The notes under the pieces: generated by a model
Seen by the model: the letters and a program-made list of their open reading frames with translations, nothing else
Told to the model about the DNA's origin: nothing
Database searches by the model: none
Translations under genes and position numbers: made by a program
In this document: in pieces, positions 49,005 through 57,795 of the stretch
Numbering within the stretch: the stretch's first letter is position 1
How the letters are laid out: the number at the start of each line of letters is the position of its first letter
From: a virus
DNA length: 64,000 bases
Virus record (IMG/VR): IMGVR_UViG_3300045997_000112
Location: 41,426-105,425 of that record
Reading direction: 5' to 3' (one strand)

Positions 49005-51448
49005 CAGGTCACCTGTGGGACCCAGATCATCCCCGACTTGGGGGAGGCCGGTGCGGTTGGGGACACGACAGCCGCCGCCGCGTGGGAGTCCACGTACGCC
49101 TTGGTCGCGGCGTGCTTGGCGGCAGTGGGCTCGTTGACGAGGATCAGGTCCGTCCCGTTGAGCAGGCTGATGTGCCCGGTGCTCCGGTCGATCTGGAGGA
49201 CATCGACTTCCTTGCCGTTCGTGTAGATGCGGAAGCGCCGATTGGCGCCCGCACCGGTAGTGCCGAGCACGAAGTCCTGATTGCCGGTGTCCTTGCTGCG
49301 AAACTCGAACTGGGCAAGATCACCACCGTCGCCGCGCTCGATGGCGAAGAAGGCGTTGCCGTCGGAGTTGACCGTGATGCCGTGAGCGGCCACCGTCAAC
49401 TCGCCGGACAGTTCCCCACCGGTCAGTGGCAGGAAGCCGCCAGTACTGCCTGCCGCCGACGGGTTCACCCAGATCTTGATGTCTGGGCTCGTCGGCTCCG
49501 CGTCCTGGATCGCCACCTCTGCTGGGGTGAAGATCAGGCTGTCAGTACCCAGCTTCGACTGGTTCCCCGCATCAGTGGACACGGCCGTCGGGCCAGCGGG
49601 ACCCGTGTCACCGGTATCACCCTTCGGCCCGGTGGTGCCCTGCGGGCCCTGAGCCCCATCATTGCCCTGAGGTCCAGCCGGTCCCACTGCACCTGGGGCG
49701 CCAGCAGGACCAACGAGAGCACTCGTGTCGCCCCACACGGGCTGACCGTTGTCGAGGGTGAGCACAGAACCGTCGGGGACACCGCCGCTGAAGGTGACAT
49801 TGATCAGCGAGCTCGCAGGCGGGATCACCGTTGGCTTGGGCCGCGACGGGTCAAGGTAACTCGTCGTGGTCAGCGAGAAGTAGTCGCCAGACCCACCGCC
49901 ACTGATCCACGACACAGTGGCAGTAGCCACCTCGTAGGTGTCCATGCCGATGTAGTACGTCCACAGATGCTCGGTGCCGTCATCGGGGAACAGCGACTGC
50001 AACTCTGCTCGCGTCCAGATCCGACCATTCAGATCCTCCGAATGGAACGCGATGACACCGACCTGCGTACCTCCGCCGTGCAGTTCCAGCGTCGCCTCCC
50101 CGGGCTGACTGGGATTCTGGTTGGCGCTGATCCGCCACGTCCCCCCAAGCGGGCCGGGGATATCAGGCAGCCCGCTCGATGGTGCGTCCCACACGCTCGC
50201 GCCCGAGAGCGTCCACCACTGGTTGCTCACACCGTCAGCGGGCGGAAACTCCTGACCGTAAGAGCCATCAGCGATGCAGCGGTACATGCTCCGGGTGTCC
50301 CAGTCAACGACGTAATCCCCGACGGAGTAGCTGTTGGTGCTTTCCCAAATGCCGGGCATAGCCGCACTGAAGATTCCGTTGAGAGCCCTAGCGTTCTCAG
50401 CGGCGGTCTCCTCCAGGATGCTTACCCACTCGGCAAGCGAGTGGCCGGACAACTCGAACCAGATCGCACCGTAATCCGTGCCGGGCTCGGTGTCAGCGTT
50501 GTCGGACGAGAGGGCGAAGTAGTAGTCGCCGTTGTGCGTGACGATGGTGCCCCGGTCCACACCCGAGCCACTGACCCACGGGTCGATGGAGGTCTGGTCG
50601 AAGCCCATGCCGACGGGCATCCCGGAGACAGGCGGGTCGATCGGACCCCATGCGCCCTCTGCCGTCGTCCCGAGCACCTTGCCGGGCGGGGTGTCAGCCG
50701 GGGCGGTCACGTCGGTCAGGATGTCCAGCGGACCAGCGGGACCTGCAGGACCAGTGGCGCCATCAGCTCCAGGAACACCTTGGATGCCCTGAAGGCCCGT
50801 GGGGCCCTGTTCGCCCGTGTCACCCTTGGGACCTTGGGCCCCATCATTGCCAGGAGGGCCTTGGATCCCGGGGTTGCCCTGATCGCCCTTGTCGCCCTTG
50901 GGTCCCTGGGCACCCGTAGCGCCGTCGGCTCCGGCAGCTCCGGTATCGCCCTTGGGTCCCTGGGGACCGACTCCACCCGTGGCTCCCGATGGACCGACCT
51001 CGCCCTGGATCCCTTGGGCACCTGTGTCGCCCTTGTCGCCCTTCGGCCCGGCAGGGCCCTGAGCGCCAACCTCACCTTGGATTCCCTGGATCCCCGGGTC
51101 ACCCTTGTCGCCCTTGGGGCCTTGGAGTCCGGTGTTGCCCGTATCGCCCTTCGGACCGACAGGGCCCTGGCTTCCCTGAGGACCCTGGAAGTGGCCGATC
51201 GCCTGCCACTGGCCGTCGGTGTTCCAGATGTGCACATCACCAGTGGCCGTCACCAGATGGGCATCACCCGGCTGGTTCCCCGTGGTCGGAAGATCACCCG
51301 CTGTGGCGACCGCGCTGAGGATGCGGATGCCCTGACCCTGGATCCCTTGGGGCCCCTGAGGACCCGTGCCTCCAGGGGGGCCCTGGGGACCGGTGTCTCC
51401 GGTGTCTCCCTTGGGGCCCTTGATGTTGAGCTTCTGCTCCCATGCCAT
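49004..51448 (-). CDS. Large collagen-like tail fibre, 814 aa
   Basis: Gly-X-Y begins almost at the N-terminus (MAWEQKLNIKGPKGDTGDTG) and, after a GDAHLVTATGDVHIW beta module, runs for about 165 residues. The module LTDVTAPADTPPGKVLG then leads to a large central beta domain (about 275-545). A second short collagen block and a C-terminal AAKHAATKAYVDSHA region close the protein. The terminal and LTDV modules are shared with other fibres. Probably the longest flexible fibre of the virion. Confidence 0.82.
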   Translation of the reverse strand: MAWEQKLNIKGPKGDTGDTGPQGPPGGTGPQGPQGIQGQGIRILSAVATAGDLPTTGNQPGDAHLVTATGDVHIWNTDGQWQAIGHFQGPQGSQGPVGPKGDTGNTGLQGPKGDKGDPGIQGIQGEVGAQGPAGPKGDKGDTGAQGIQGEVGPSGATGGVGPQGPKGDTGAAGADGATGAQGPKGDKGDQGNPGIQGPPGNDGAQGPKGDTGEQGPTGLQGIQGVPGADGATGPAGPAGPLDILTDVTAPADTPPGKVLGTTAEGAWGPIDPPVSGMPVGMGFDQTSIDPWVSGSGVDRGTIVTHNGDYYFALSSDNADTEPGTDYGAIWFELSGHSLAEWVSILEETAAENARALNGIFSAAMPGIWESTNSYSVGDYVVDWDTRSMYRCIADGSYGQEFPPADGVSNQWWTLSGASVWDAPSSGLPDIPGPLGGTWRISANQNPSQPGEATLELHGGGTQVGVIAFHSEDLNGRIWTRAELQSLFPDDGTEHLWTYYIGMDTYEVATATVSWISGGGSGDYFSLTTTSYLDPSRPKPTVIPPASSLINVTFSGGVPDGSVLTLDNGQPVWGDTSALVGPAGAPGAVGPAGPQGNDGAQGPQGTTGPKGDTGDTGPAGPTAVSTDAGNQSKLGTDSLIFTPAEVAIQDAEPTSPDIKIWVNPSAAGSTGGFLPLTGGELSGELTVAAHGITVNSDGNAFFAIERGDGGDLAQFEFRSKDTGNQDFVLGTTGAGANRRFRIYTNGKEVDVLQIDRSTGHISLLNGTDLILVNEPTAAKHAATKAYVDSHAAAAVVSPTAPASPKSGMIWVPQVT

Positions 51449-51457
51449 CGGGTGTCC

Positions 51458-52171
51458 TTACGAGACGAGGTTGTAGACGTCGCCAGTGGCCGTGTCCAGG
51501 TAGAGGTCGCCGACAACCGCGTTGGGAACATTGGTGGGTATCCCGGCCCCGATGAACCACCCGTTGCCTCGAGCTCCCGGAGCTCCCTGCGGACCGACGT
51601 TGCCCTGAGGACCGGCCAACGACAGACCAGAGCCCCACGCCCCAGATGTTCCGCCCGTCCGGGGTCCGTACAGCGTCTTGCCCGACAGGTCCAGGTAGTA
51701 GTCACCGTCCCTGCCGATATCGGCAGCGGGGACACCTGCACCCGAGAGGATCGTGGACCCGGCGTCACCCTGCGGTCCCTGGATCTGTCCCAGGTTCTGG
51801 TGCCCTGCAGCGCCAGCGGCCGCAACATCCGTGGAGATCCACATATCGCCGGTGCTGGTGACGAAGTAGATGTTCCCCGGCACGGAGTCGGCGGGAAGGT
51901 CCTCAACATTGGTGACCGACCCTTCGATCGAAAGACCGGGGCCCCGATCACCGGTCTCGCCCTTCAGGGAGATTCCGGAGAGTGGCCATGCGGTTGCGCC
52001 TCGAGGCCCGAACAGCACCTTGGTGGTCTCGGAGAAGAAGTAGTCGCCCTCTGCCCCCAGATCATGCGGGGGGAGGAGGGCCACATCGGTGTAGATCTGG
52101 GAACCGGGAGCTCCCGCTTGTCCAGGATCGCCCTGTGGGCCCTTGATGTTTCCTGCCTTGGCCCACGCCAT
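51458..52171 (-). CDS. Collagen-like fibre with beta modules, 237 aa
   Basis: The start MAWAKAGNIKGPQGDPGQAG is very close to that of the 814-aa fibre. It alternates short Gly-X-Y blocks with modules of the type GDYFFSETTKVLFGP, GNIYFVTSTGDMWIS, GDYYLDLSGKTLYGP and GDLYLDTATGDVYNL, each followed by a GPQG restart. It probably forms a beaded trimeric stalk. Confidence 0.75.
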   Translation of the reverse strand: MAWAKAGNIKGPQGDPGQAGAPGSQIYTDVALLPPHDLGAEGDYFFSETTKVLFGPRGATAWPLSGISLKGETGDRGPGLSIEGSVTNVEDLPADSVPGNIYFVTSTGDMWISTDVAAAGAAGHQNLGQIQGPQGDAGSTILSGAGVPAADIGRDGDYYLDLSGKTLYGPRTGGTSGAWGSGLSLAGPQGNVGPQGAPGARGNGWFIGAGIPTNVPNAVVGDLYLDTATGDVYNLVS

Positions 52172-52172
52172 G

Positions 52173-53210
52173 TCAGTTCCCTCCGGTCAGCGAGATGATC
52201 TCGCGGGTGTACACGTCCCAGGTGGTCGTATCCAGGTAGGCGTCATTCTGATCCCCAATGGTGGGAGCAGGTGCGCCCCGACCGAAGATCCACTCGGATC
52301 CATCAACTCCGTCGACTCCCGGATCACCGGTGTCGCCCTTCTCTCCCCGAGGTCCTTGCTCCCCTTGTGGCCCGACGGGGCCTTGGGGTCCCCGGATGGG
52401 GCCGACGTTCTGCCACGCAGATCCGTCCCACACCACGCCATCGCCAATGGCGGCCGGATGATCCGGGCCCACTGGAGCGCCTGAGGTGTCGGTGAGGATC
52501 CACATGTCCCCGACAGAGCCCTGGAGCGTAGTGATGTAGGACCACGTCCCGGATCCCCGGATGGTGACCCCGGACCCGTCCGCACCGGGCGTGCCCTGGG
52601 GTCCGGTGGGGCCGACTCTCCCATCAAACCCACGGGGGCCCTGCGGTCCCGTGTCTCCCTTGGGCCCGGGAACACCCTGCTGGCCCTGGGGTCCCTCGGG
52701 ACCCACAAGGTTGGAGAGCATGTTCCACGCCGAACCGTCCGAGATGGCCAGCTCACCGGAGTCCGTCACCAGATAGGCGTCTCCGGCCGGGACGCCAGCA
52801 TTGGGCCACCCCGGGAGCATGGACTCGGACCGCACAACATTGGTGATGTGGATCCCCTGGCCCTGAACGCCTGGCGCGACCACGCCCTCGAGGGGAACCC
52901 ACCGACTTCCATCCCATACGACAACGGCATCGAACTTCGGAGCCGGGGACAGCAACGCCTTGTTGACGATCGCCATCACGCCTGCGGGGAGTCCACCCGC
53001 AGCTGCCTCGGCCTCCAGGCGCTCGTACTCCGGTCGGGTGCTGATCACTCGGACGTAGGGCCCGTACACCGCTGCGGCGTCCGGAACCAGCGCCATCAGG
53101 TCGAAGAGGACCCGGCGCAGGTCCACCACATCCACGTAGCCCTGATCCGGATCTCCCGGAAGAGGACCCAAGGGGATGAGTGCGACCTCAATCTTCCGAG
53201 GATCGATCAT
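52173..53210 (-). CDS. Collagen-like fibre with docking N-terminus, 345 aa
   Basis: Residues 1-40 are the docking module ([20 protein letters not shown]). A charged helix, a beta module ([20 protein letters not shown]) and two Gly-X-Y blocks follow ([40 protein letters not shown]) separated by another [11 protein letters not shown] module. The C-terminus is [17 protein letters not shown]. It probably anchors to the same virion site as the other docking-module fibres. Confidence 0.78.
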   Translation of the reverse strand: MIDPRKIEVALIPLGPLPGDPDQGYVDVVDLRRVLFDLMALVPDAAAVYGPYVRVISTRPEYERLEAEAAAGGLPAGVMAIVNKALLSPAPKFDAVVVWDGSRWVPLEGVVAPGVQGQGIHITNVVRSESMLPGWPNAGVPAGDAYLVTDSGELAISDGSAWNMLSNLVGPEGPQGQQGVPGPKGDTGPQGPRGFDGRVGPTGPQGTPGADGSGVTIRGSGTWSYITTLQGSVGDMWILTDTSGAPVGPDHPAAIGDGVVWDGSAWQNVGPIRGPQGPVGPQGEQGPRGEKGDTGDPGVDGVDGSEWIFGRGAPAPTIGDQNDAYLDTTTWDVYTREIISLTGGN

Positions 53211-53222
53211 GGGTTACGCCTT

Positions 53223-53948
53223 CTAGATGATGACCAGTTCGAGATGAGCAAGGGTTGCGTTCCAACGGAATGCCTTGGACGCCCCCGTGACATCCTTGAC
53301 AGTGAAATCGGCCGAGCTGACCCCGCCCTGGAACCCGGCCCCATGGAGAACCTTGAGGTCGATCAGGTCCACATCGACGCACTGGAAGATGTCCCCGTCC
53401 TCCAGAGCCGTCGGGTCGCCCTTGTACTGCCCGGTCTCGGGAGCACCGGCGGGATCGACGATCTCGAATGCGACCCCGTTCCACCAGACGGTGGTGGGAA
53501 CGCCCGCGAGATCGAGGGTGGCCGTCCACGACGGATCCATGGTGGCCCAGTTGGTGGGGAAGTTCGAGCGCCGATCCGCGTTGAGCGCCCCGAGGCTGGA
53601 GTAGGCCGCACCCTCGCCCCGCTCCAGGAACGGTGCCGACGGGTTCCGGTATGCCGAGAGGACATGCACCAGCCGCGCCACCACCTCGTCGGTGGACAAC
53701 CCGGTGCGCGGCTGTCCGTTGGCGTCGGTAAAGGTCCGGATCAGCTCCCCGGTGATCTTCCGCTGGGCGGTCACGTAGTACTCGAGGATCGCCAGCTGGT
53801 CCCCGGTGGACGGGGCCGCTGCGAAGGTGTCGTAGAGGTCCCCGACGACCTTCTTGATGTCGGCGGCCGAGATGAACCCCGGGCCACTGCCGTCTTCCGG
53901 CTGCGGGTCCAGCGGCCGGAGGATCTCGATCTTGGTCAGGGCAGTCAT
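53223..53948 (-). CDS. Docking-module fibre-base protein, 241 aa
   Basis: The N-terminus (RPLDPQPEDGSGPGFISAAD then IKKVVGDLYDTF) is the same docking module as in the fibres. There is no collagen. The middle is helical (LAILEYYVTAQRKITGELIR) and the C-terminal half is beta-rich (VWWNGVAFEIVDPAG). It may be the base or collar to which the collagen-like fibres attach. It is encoded just upstream of them. Confidence 0.65.
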   Translation of the reverse strand: MTALTKIEILRPLDPQPEDGSGPGFISAADIKKVVGDLYDTFAAAPSTGDQLAILEYYVTAQRKITGELIRTFTDANGQPRTGLSTDEVVARLVHVLSAYRNPSAPFLERGEGAAYSSLGALNADRRSNFPTNWATMDPSWTATLDLAGVPTTVWWNGVAFEIVDPAGAPETGQYKGDPTALEDGDIFQCVDVDLIDLKVLHGAGFQGGVSSADFTVKDVTGASKAFRWNATLAHLELVII

Positions 53949-53956
53949 CTCTCTCC

Positions 53957-54913
53957 TCAGGTCATGCTGTTCGTGGACTCGGACTCGTTGACGGACTCAT
54001 CATTGGCGCTGCCCATCGGGCGGGCGTGCCAGTGACTGTCGTGGCCCCGAACCTTCGAGGTCACCTGGAACTGCTGCCCCTGGTGGGTCACCTGCTTGCC
54101 CCGGTGGGACCCCGGGCCCATGTTGAACACCTGGCCGCCAGAGCTGTTGGGACCGACGTGCTCCGGACCTTCCCGACCGGGCAGGGCGATCGGCCCTCCC
54201 AGCGCGATCGGTCCTCCCATGGGGATGGGACGCTTCGGACCCGGACCCACGCTGGCCGGGACCAGCTTCCCCTCCAGGGGTGCCCCGGTGTCCGAGCTGG
54301 ACAGGCCGCCGACCGGGCTGAAAGTGTTCCCCGGGCCCCTCGTGGGTCCCGGGTGCGCGCGAGCCTGCTGCTCCTGTCGGGCCTGGGCCCGCTGCTGGTT
54401 GCCCTCATCCACCCGCTCGGCGTACGCCCTCTGGGCCGTCTCCTGCAGGGGGCTCGTCTTCGGTGACCGGGATGCTGCTCCCGGCATGCCGAGGTTCACC
54501 TGGCCGAACGGCTCCGTGTTGCGCGGGCCGACATCAGCCGGGGCGTGGTACGTGTGCGGGTGCGGATCGAGGCCCTCAACATTGTGCGCCCCGGCCAGTC
54601 GTGCTCCCTGGGCATGCCGGGCTGCCTTGTCCACCCCGTGGCCCTCGGTGCTGGTGTAGTCCCGGTTCAGGTTCTGCAGCGCCTCGAACTGGTAGGCCCG
54701 GAGCTGCTGGCCCTGCTCGTGGGCGTGCTGGTTGCCCTGCATCGTGAGCGAGAGCTCCCGATCGGCCATCCGCTCCGCGCGTCCGCCCCGAGACGCCGCG
54801 AACCGCTGCAGGAGCCCCGCTGCGTCCGGCAGGGCGCTCTCCCGGAGCGTCGCCTCCTTGCCGGGGATCACCCGAGTGGGCCTACCGGACCCTGAACTCG
54901 CCGTCGCCGCCAT
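53957..54913 (-). CDS. His/Gln/Gly/Pro-rich protein, 318 aa
   Basis: The ATG at 54913 follows the previous stop directly. The N-terminal third is helical and charged (FAASRGGRAERMADRELSLT, GQQLRAYQFEALQNLNRDYT). The remainder is disordered-looking, rich in G, P, H, Q and S (GPGPKRPIPMGGPIALGGPI). No motif. Part of the set of long polar proteins at 54-60 kb, which may be packaged internal proteins. Confidence 0.6.
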   Translation of the reverse strand: MAATASSGSGRPTRVIPGKEATLRESALPDAAGLLQRFAASRGGRAERMADRELSLTMQGNQHAHEQGQQLRAYQFEALQNLNRDYTSTEGHGVDKAARHAQGARLAGAHNVEGLDPHPHTYHAPADVGPRNTEPFGQVNLGMPGAASRSPKTSPLQETAQRAYAERVDEGNQQRAQARQEQQARAHPGPTRGPGNTFSPVGGLSSSDTGAPLEGKLVPASVGPGPKRPIPMGGPIALGGPIALPGREGPEHVGPNSSGGQVFNMGPGSHRGKQVTHQGQQFQVTSKVRGHDSHWHARPMGSANDESVNESESTNSMT

Positions 54914-54914
54914 G

Positions 54915-55250
54915 TCAGTCCTTCCCGGCTTCGTGCTTGTTCCGCTTGGCCACATTCTTGCCATGGCTCATCGCCTGAAGGTTGGACTTCGAGTTGTTGT
55001 CCTTGTTGTTGTCCTTGTGGTCCACGTCGGTGTCCTTGTCGAGCTTGCCGTGGTCCTTCTCGTAGTCCGCCCGGGCGGAGTCCGTGGTCGTCGTCTTCTG
55101 AGTCTTCTTGTGGTACGTGACGTCCTGCTCGCGGCCGCCATTCTTGTCGGAGCCCTTGCAGCGGTAGACGATGATCTCGTCGGTCTCCCGGATCTTGCGG
55201 CAATGGCCGTGCGAGCCCTTGTGCCCCTGACGCGCCGCAACCTCACCCAT
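54915..55250 (-). CDS. Small HNH-like protein, 111 aa
   Basis: The C-terminal half reads DVDHKDNNKDNNSKSNLQAM then SHGKNVAKRNKHE. This is the HNH pattern (xxxDHxDxNxxNNxxxNLxxxxxxxN) of small phage HNH nucleases. The N-terminal half has two Cys and several His (GHCRKIRETDEIIVYRCKGS), which may form part of a zinc site. It is very polar. A nuclease role is likely by family, but its target is unknown. Confidence 0.65.
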   Translation of the reverse strand: MGEVAARQGHKGSHGHCRKIRETDEIIVYRCKGSDKNGGREQDVTYHKKTQKTTTTDSARADYEKDHGKLDKDTDVDHKDNNKDNNSKSNLQAMSHGKNVAKRNKHEAGKD

Positions 55251-55289
55251 GAGAGCGAGTCTAGAGAACGGCGCCCAACCTTGGGGTGG

Positions 55290-57758
55290 CTAAACCCGCT
55301 GGAAGCTCTGCCCCCGGCGCCCCATCGGGGTCCGCTCATGTTGGGCCATCTGGATGGGCGCTTCACGGGCTGCCCCCTCTGCTGTCACCTCCGCTGCGGC
55401 CTTCTTCTGGGCGTGGAAGGCGGCGATGCCACCGGTGTGCAACTCCCCTCCCCAGGCTGACTCCGGGGCGTAGGACTTGCCCTCCTCGCGCGCCATCGTC
55501 TCCCGGGGAAGGTTCTCCCGTGCCAATGAGTCAGGAGGACGCGGGGTGATGATCGGGAGCCCTCGCCGGGGGTTGGCCGCCTGCGGGTGGTGCAGCGGGA
55601 TGACCACATGCTGTTCGTGCGCCCCGGCCGCCTGGTTCCGGGCTGCGGCGTCCAAGGCGGCCTGGCGGGATATGAAGACGTGCGGCTCCTTGGTCTTCGG
55701 GTCGTGCAGCACCGTGTTCGTCATCGGGTGGTACACGCCGAACGCCACCTGGCCCCGGTTCTTCTTGGCTCGAGACGCCTCTCCCTTGTCGGGTCGGTAC
55801 TGGGTGGTGTTGGGGTTGCCGCTGAGGTGCAGGGTCTTCGGACCTTCGGGGGTGTGCACCGTGGCCTCGATCAGTGCGGAGTGCGGAGCGACCCCGCCCC
55901 GACTGCGCTCCTCCGGGCGCGCACCGGCCGCTTCCTTCATGACGAGGGCCGGGTTGACCACGCGGGTGGACTTCAGGGCCTCGTGGAGCTCGCCGATCGT
56001 GGTGGCTCCCAGGATCTCCGGGTGCGACTCGGTGATGTCGAACGGCTTCGAGACCCGCTTGCCGCCCTCCGAGTGCTGAACGCGCAGGGTGCCGCCGTGA
56101 ACGGTGATCGGGGTCTCGTGGGGGAACGGCTCCGTGGGCTTGCGCCCCGGGGTGGCCCGCTCCTTCATCGGCTCCTCGATCTCGGGGGAGGCGTTGCGCC
56201 GCGCGCTGTTCTGGATGCGCGCCAGCCAGCTGCGCCCAGTGGTCCGTTGGTGTTCCTGGCCGCCCTCTGCAGTGATCTTCCGGAGGGCATCATTGGCAGA
56301 GGCCACCGTGTCGGGGTCGTACTTGTCCGAGTGCTCGGGGTTGGTGATCCGCCGCAGGGATCCCATGATCTTCTGCCAGTGGTAGTTGAGGTAGGGCTCC
56401 TGATCCATCCGGTCAGGGTCCACCGACCAGCCGCCACCCTCGTTGAAGTTGTTCGGGTGGAAGTCCTGGTGCTGACTGACCAGCTCGGCCAGCTTCTCCG
56501 CCCCGGTCTTCATCTCGTTCCTGCCCACGACGTCTCCGGTGAGCTTCGCCAGCCCGCCCGCCTCGTAGGTGCCCTCACCCATCTGGACGCCATGCTGACG
56601 GAGGCGGTGCACCGGGAGCGCGGTCATGGCCTCGGGCAGGCCGCCGTAGTCGCGGGCCTTGTCGAACAGCTCGTTGACCGGGGCCTCGGCCTCCTGGCGC
56701 TTCACGTCGGCGGCGTACGCCTCGTCGTTGTACTCCAGCATCCCGCGCGCCCGGGCACGCGCCTGCGACTCCTCGTACCGGGCCGAGACCTGGGGCGCTT
56801 CCGTTCCCTCCCCGATGTCGTGGCTGTCCACGTCCGAGGAGTAGTCCTGGCCGTCCTCGCCCGTGATGGTGAGCTTGTGCTTCAGGCCCTTGATGAACGG
56901 CTGCCGCTGGTTCCGGTGGACGTGCTCCCGCTCGTAGGTATGCGCCTCTCCTGGCTGACCCACCAGGTGGGGGACGTGCACCTTCCACCCCAAGACCTTG
57001 TATCCGGAAGTCCCGGTCTCCTCATTGTTGTACGGCTCGCCGAGTCGGTAGGTGACCTCGGATCCGTCGTCGTAGGGCACCGTGTGCGTCGAGTTGGCCT
57101 TGCCCTCGCCCACGATGTCCGAGCCGACCAGCATGTGCGCGTTGGCCCGCTGACCCACCATGTCGTTCCACGCCTGGGACTCCACCAGGTGCCGGGCCGG
57201 TGTTGCCGGGGCTGCCGGACCCTCCTCCCGACCGAACTGCTGGCCATAGGGATCAATGGTGGGCTGCCCGGGCGTGGGCTCGGGGGCGTAGTCGATCGGG
57301 ACGGTCTTGCCGCCCCTGTACTGGATCCCACCGGCGGCGGGGGTGCCCTGGAGGTTCTGGAGGGCGTCACTCACCGCCCGATCCCGATCCGGCCCCGGTG
57401 GCATGTCCTGCGCGGCCATGTACCGCTGCAGCAGCCGGATGGGAGACATCAGCTCCTCGGTCGTCTTCCCGACCGCCTGGATCTTGTCGGCGCCAACATT
57501 GCGGGTGGCGTACGCCTGCTCGTCCACGATGGTGCCGGGGGGCAGGGGAGTCCCCGCGCTGTCCGTGAGCGTGTCCGAGAGCGTGTCGAAGGTGTAGTCG
57601 TAGCCATGCGTCGGGCTGACGATCTTGAACCGACCGTCCTGCAGGTCGACGATCTTCGACTTGTCCCCGAAGGTGGCGCCGTTCGGGTACGCGTTCACCA
57701 GAGCGTACCCGGGCAGGCCACTACGGGCGTGCTCGTTGTACGCCTGCAGAGCTTCCAC
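55290..57758 (-). CDS. Very large polar protein, possible internal virion protein, 822 aa
   Basis: The sequence is long and poor in hydrophobic segments. It has many G, P, E, R, H and Q residues and few repeats (EPTPGQPTIDPYGQQFGREE, KKNRGQVAFGVYHPMTNTVL). It contains a helical region near 330-380 (YEESQARARARGMLEYNDEA). No family or catalytic motif is seen. The size, composition and pairing with the next gene suggest an ejected or internal protein. This is inference. ATG start. Confidence 0.6.
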   Translation of the reverse strand: MEALQAYNEHARSGLPGYALVNAYPNGATFGDKSKIVDLQDGRFKIVSPTHGYDYTFDTLSDTLTDSAGTPLPPGTIVDEQAYATRNVGADKIQAVGKTTEELMSPIRLLQRYMAAQDMPPGPDRDRAVSDALQNLQGTPAAGGIQYRGGKTVPIDYAPEPTPGQPTIDPYGQQFGREEGPAAPATPARHLVESQAWNDMVGQRANAHMLVGSDIVGEGKANSTHTVPYDDGSEVTYRLGEPYNNEETGTSGYKVLGWKVHVPHLVGQPGEAHTYEREHVHRNQRQPFIKGLKHKLTITGEDGQDYSSDVDSHDIGEGTEAPQVSARYEESQARARARGMLEYNDEAYAADVKRQEAEAPVNELFDKARDYGGLPEAMTALPVHRLRQHGVQMGEGTYEAGGLAKLTGDVVGRNEMKTGAEKLAELVSQHQDFHPNNFNEGGGWSVDPDRMDQEPYLNYHWQKIMGSLRRITNPEHSDKYDPDTVASANDALRKITAEGGQEHQRTTGRSWLARIQNSARRNASPEIEEPMKERATPGRKPTEPFPHETPITVHGGTLRVQHSEGGKRVSKPFDITESHPEILGATTIGELHEALKSTRVVNPALVMKEAAGARPEERSRGGVAPHSALIEATVHTPEGPKTLHLSGNPNTTQYRPDKGEASRAKKNRGQVAFGVYHPMTNTVLHDPKTKEPHVFISRQAALDAAARNQAAGAHEQHVVIPLHHPQAANPRRGLPIITPRPPDSLARENLPRETMAREEGKSYAPESAWGGELHTGGIAAFHAQKKAAAEVTAEGAAREAPIQMAQHERTPMGRRGQSFQRV

Positions 57759-57795
57759 GGGCCCAGATTACTGACGACGCGGAGACGACACCGGG

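Noticed and set aside
49082-52198. A plus-strand open frame of over 1000 codons
   Set aside because: It is the antisense of the collagen-like genes: the Gly-X-Y codon pattern (GGN CCN) avoids stops in the reverse strand. The minus-strand frames have ribosome binding sites and clear fibre domains.
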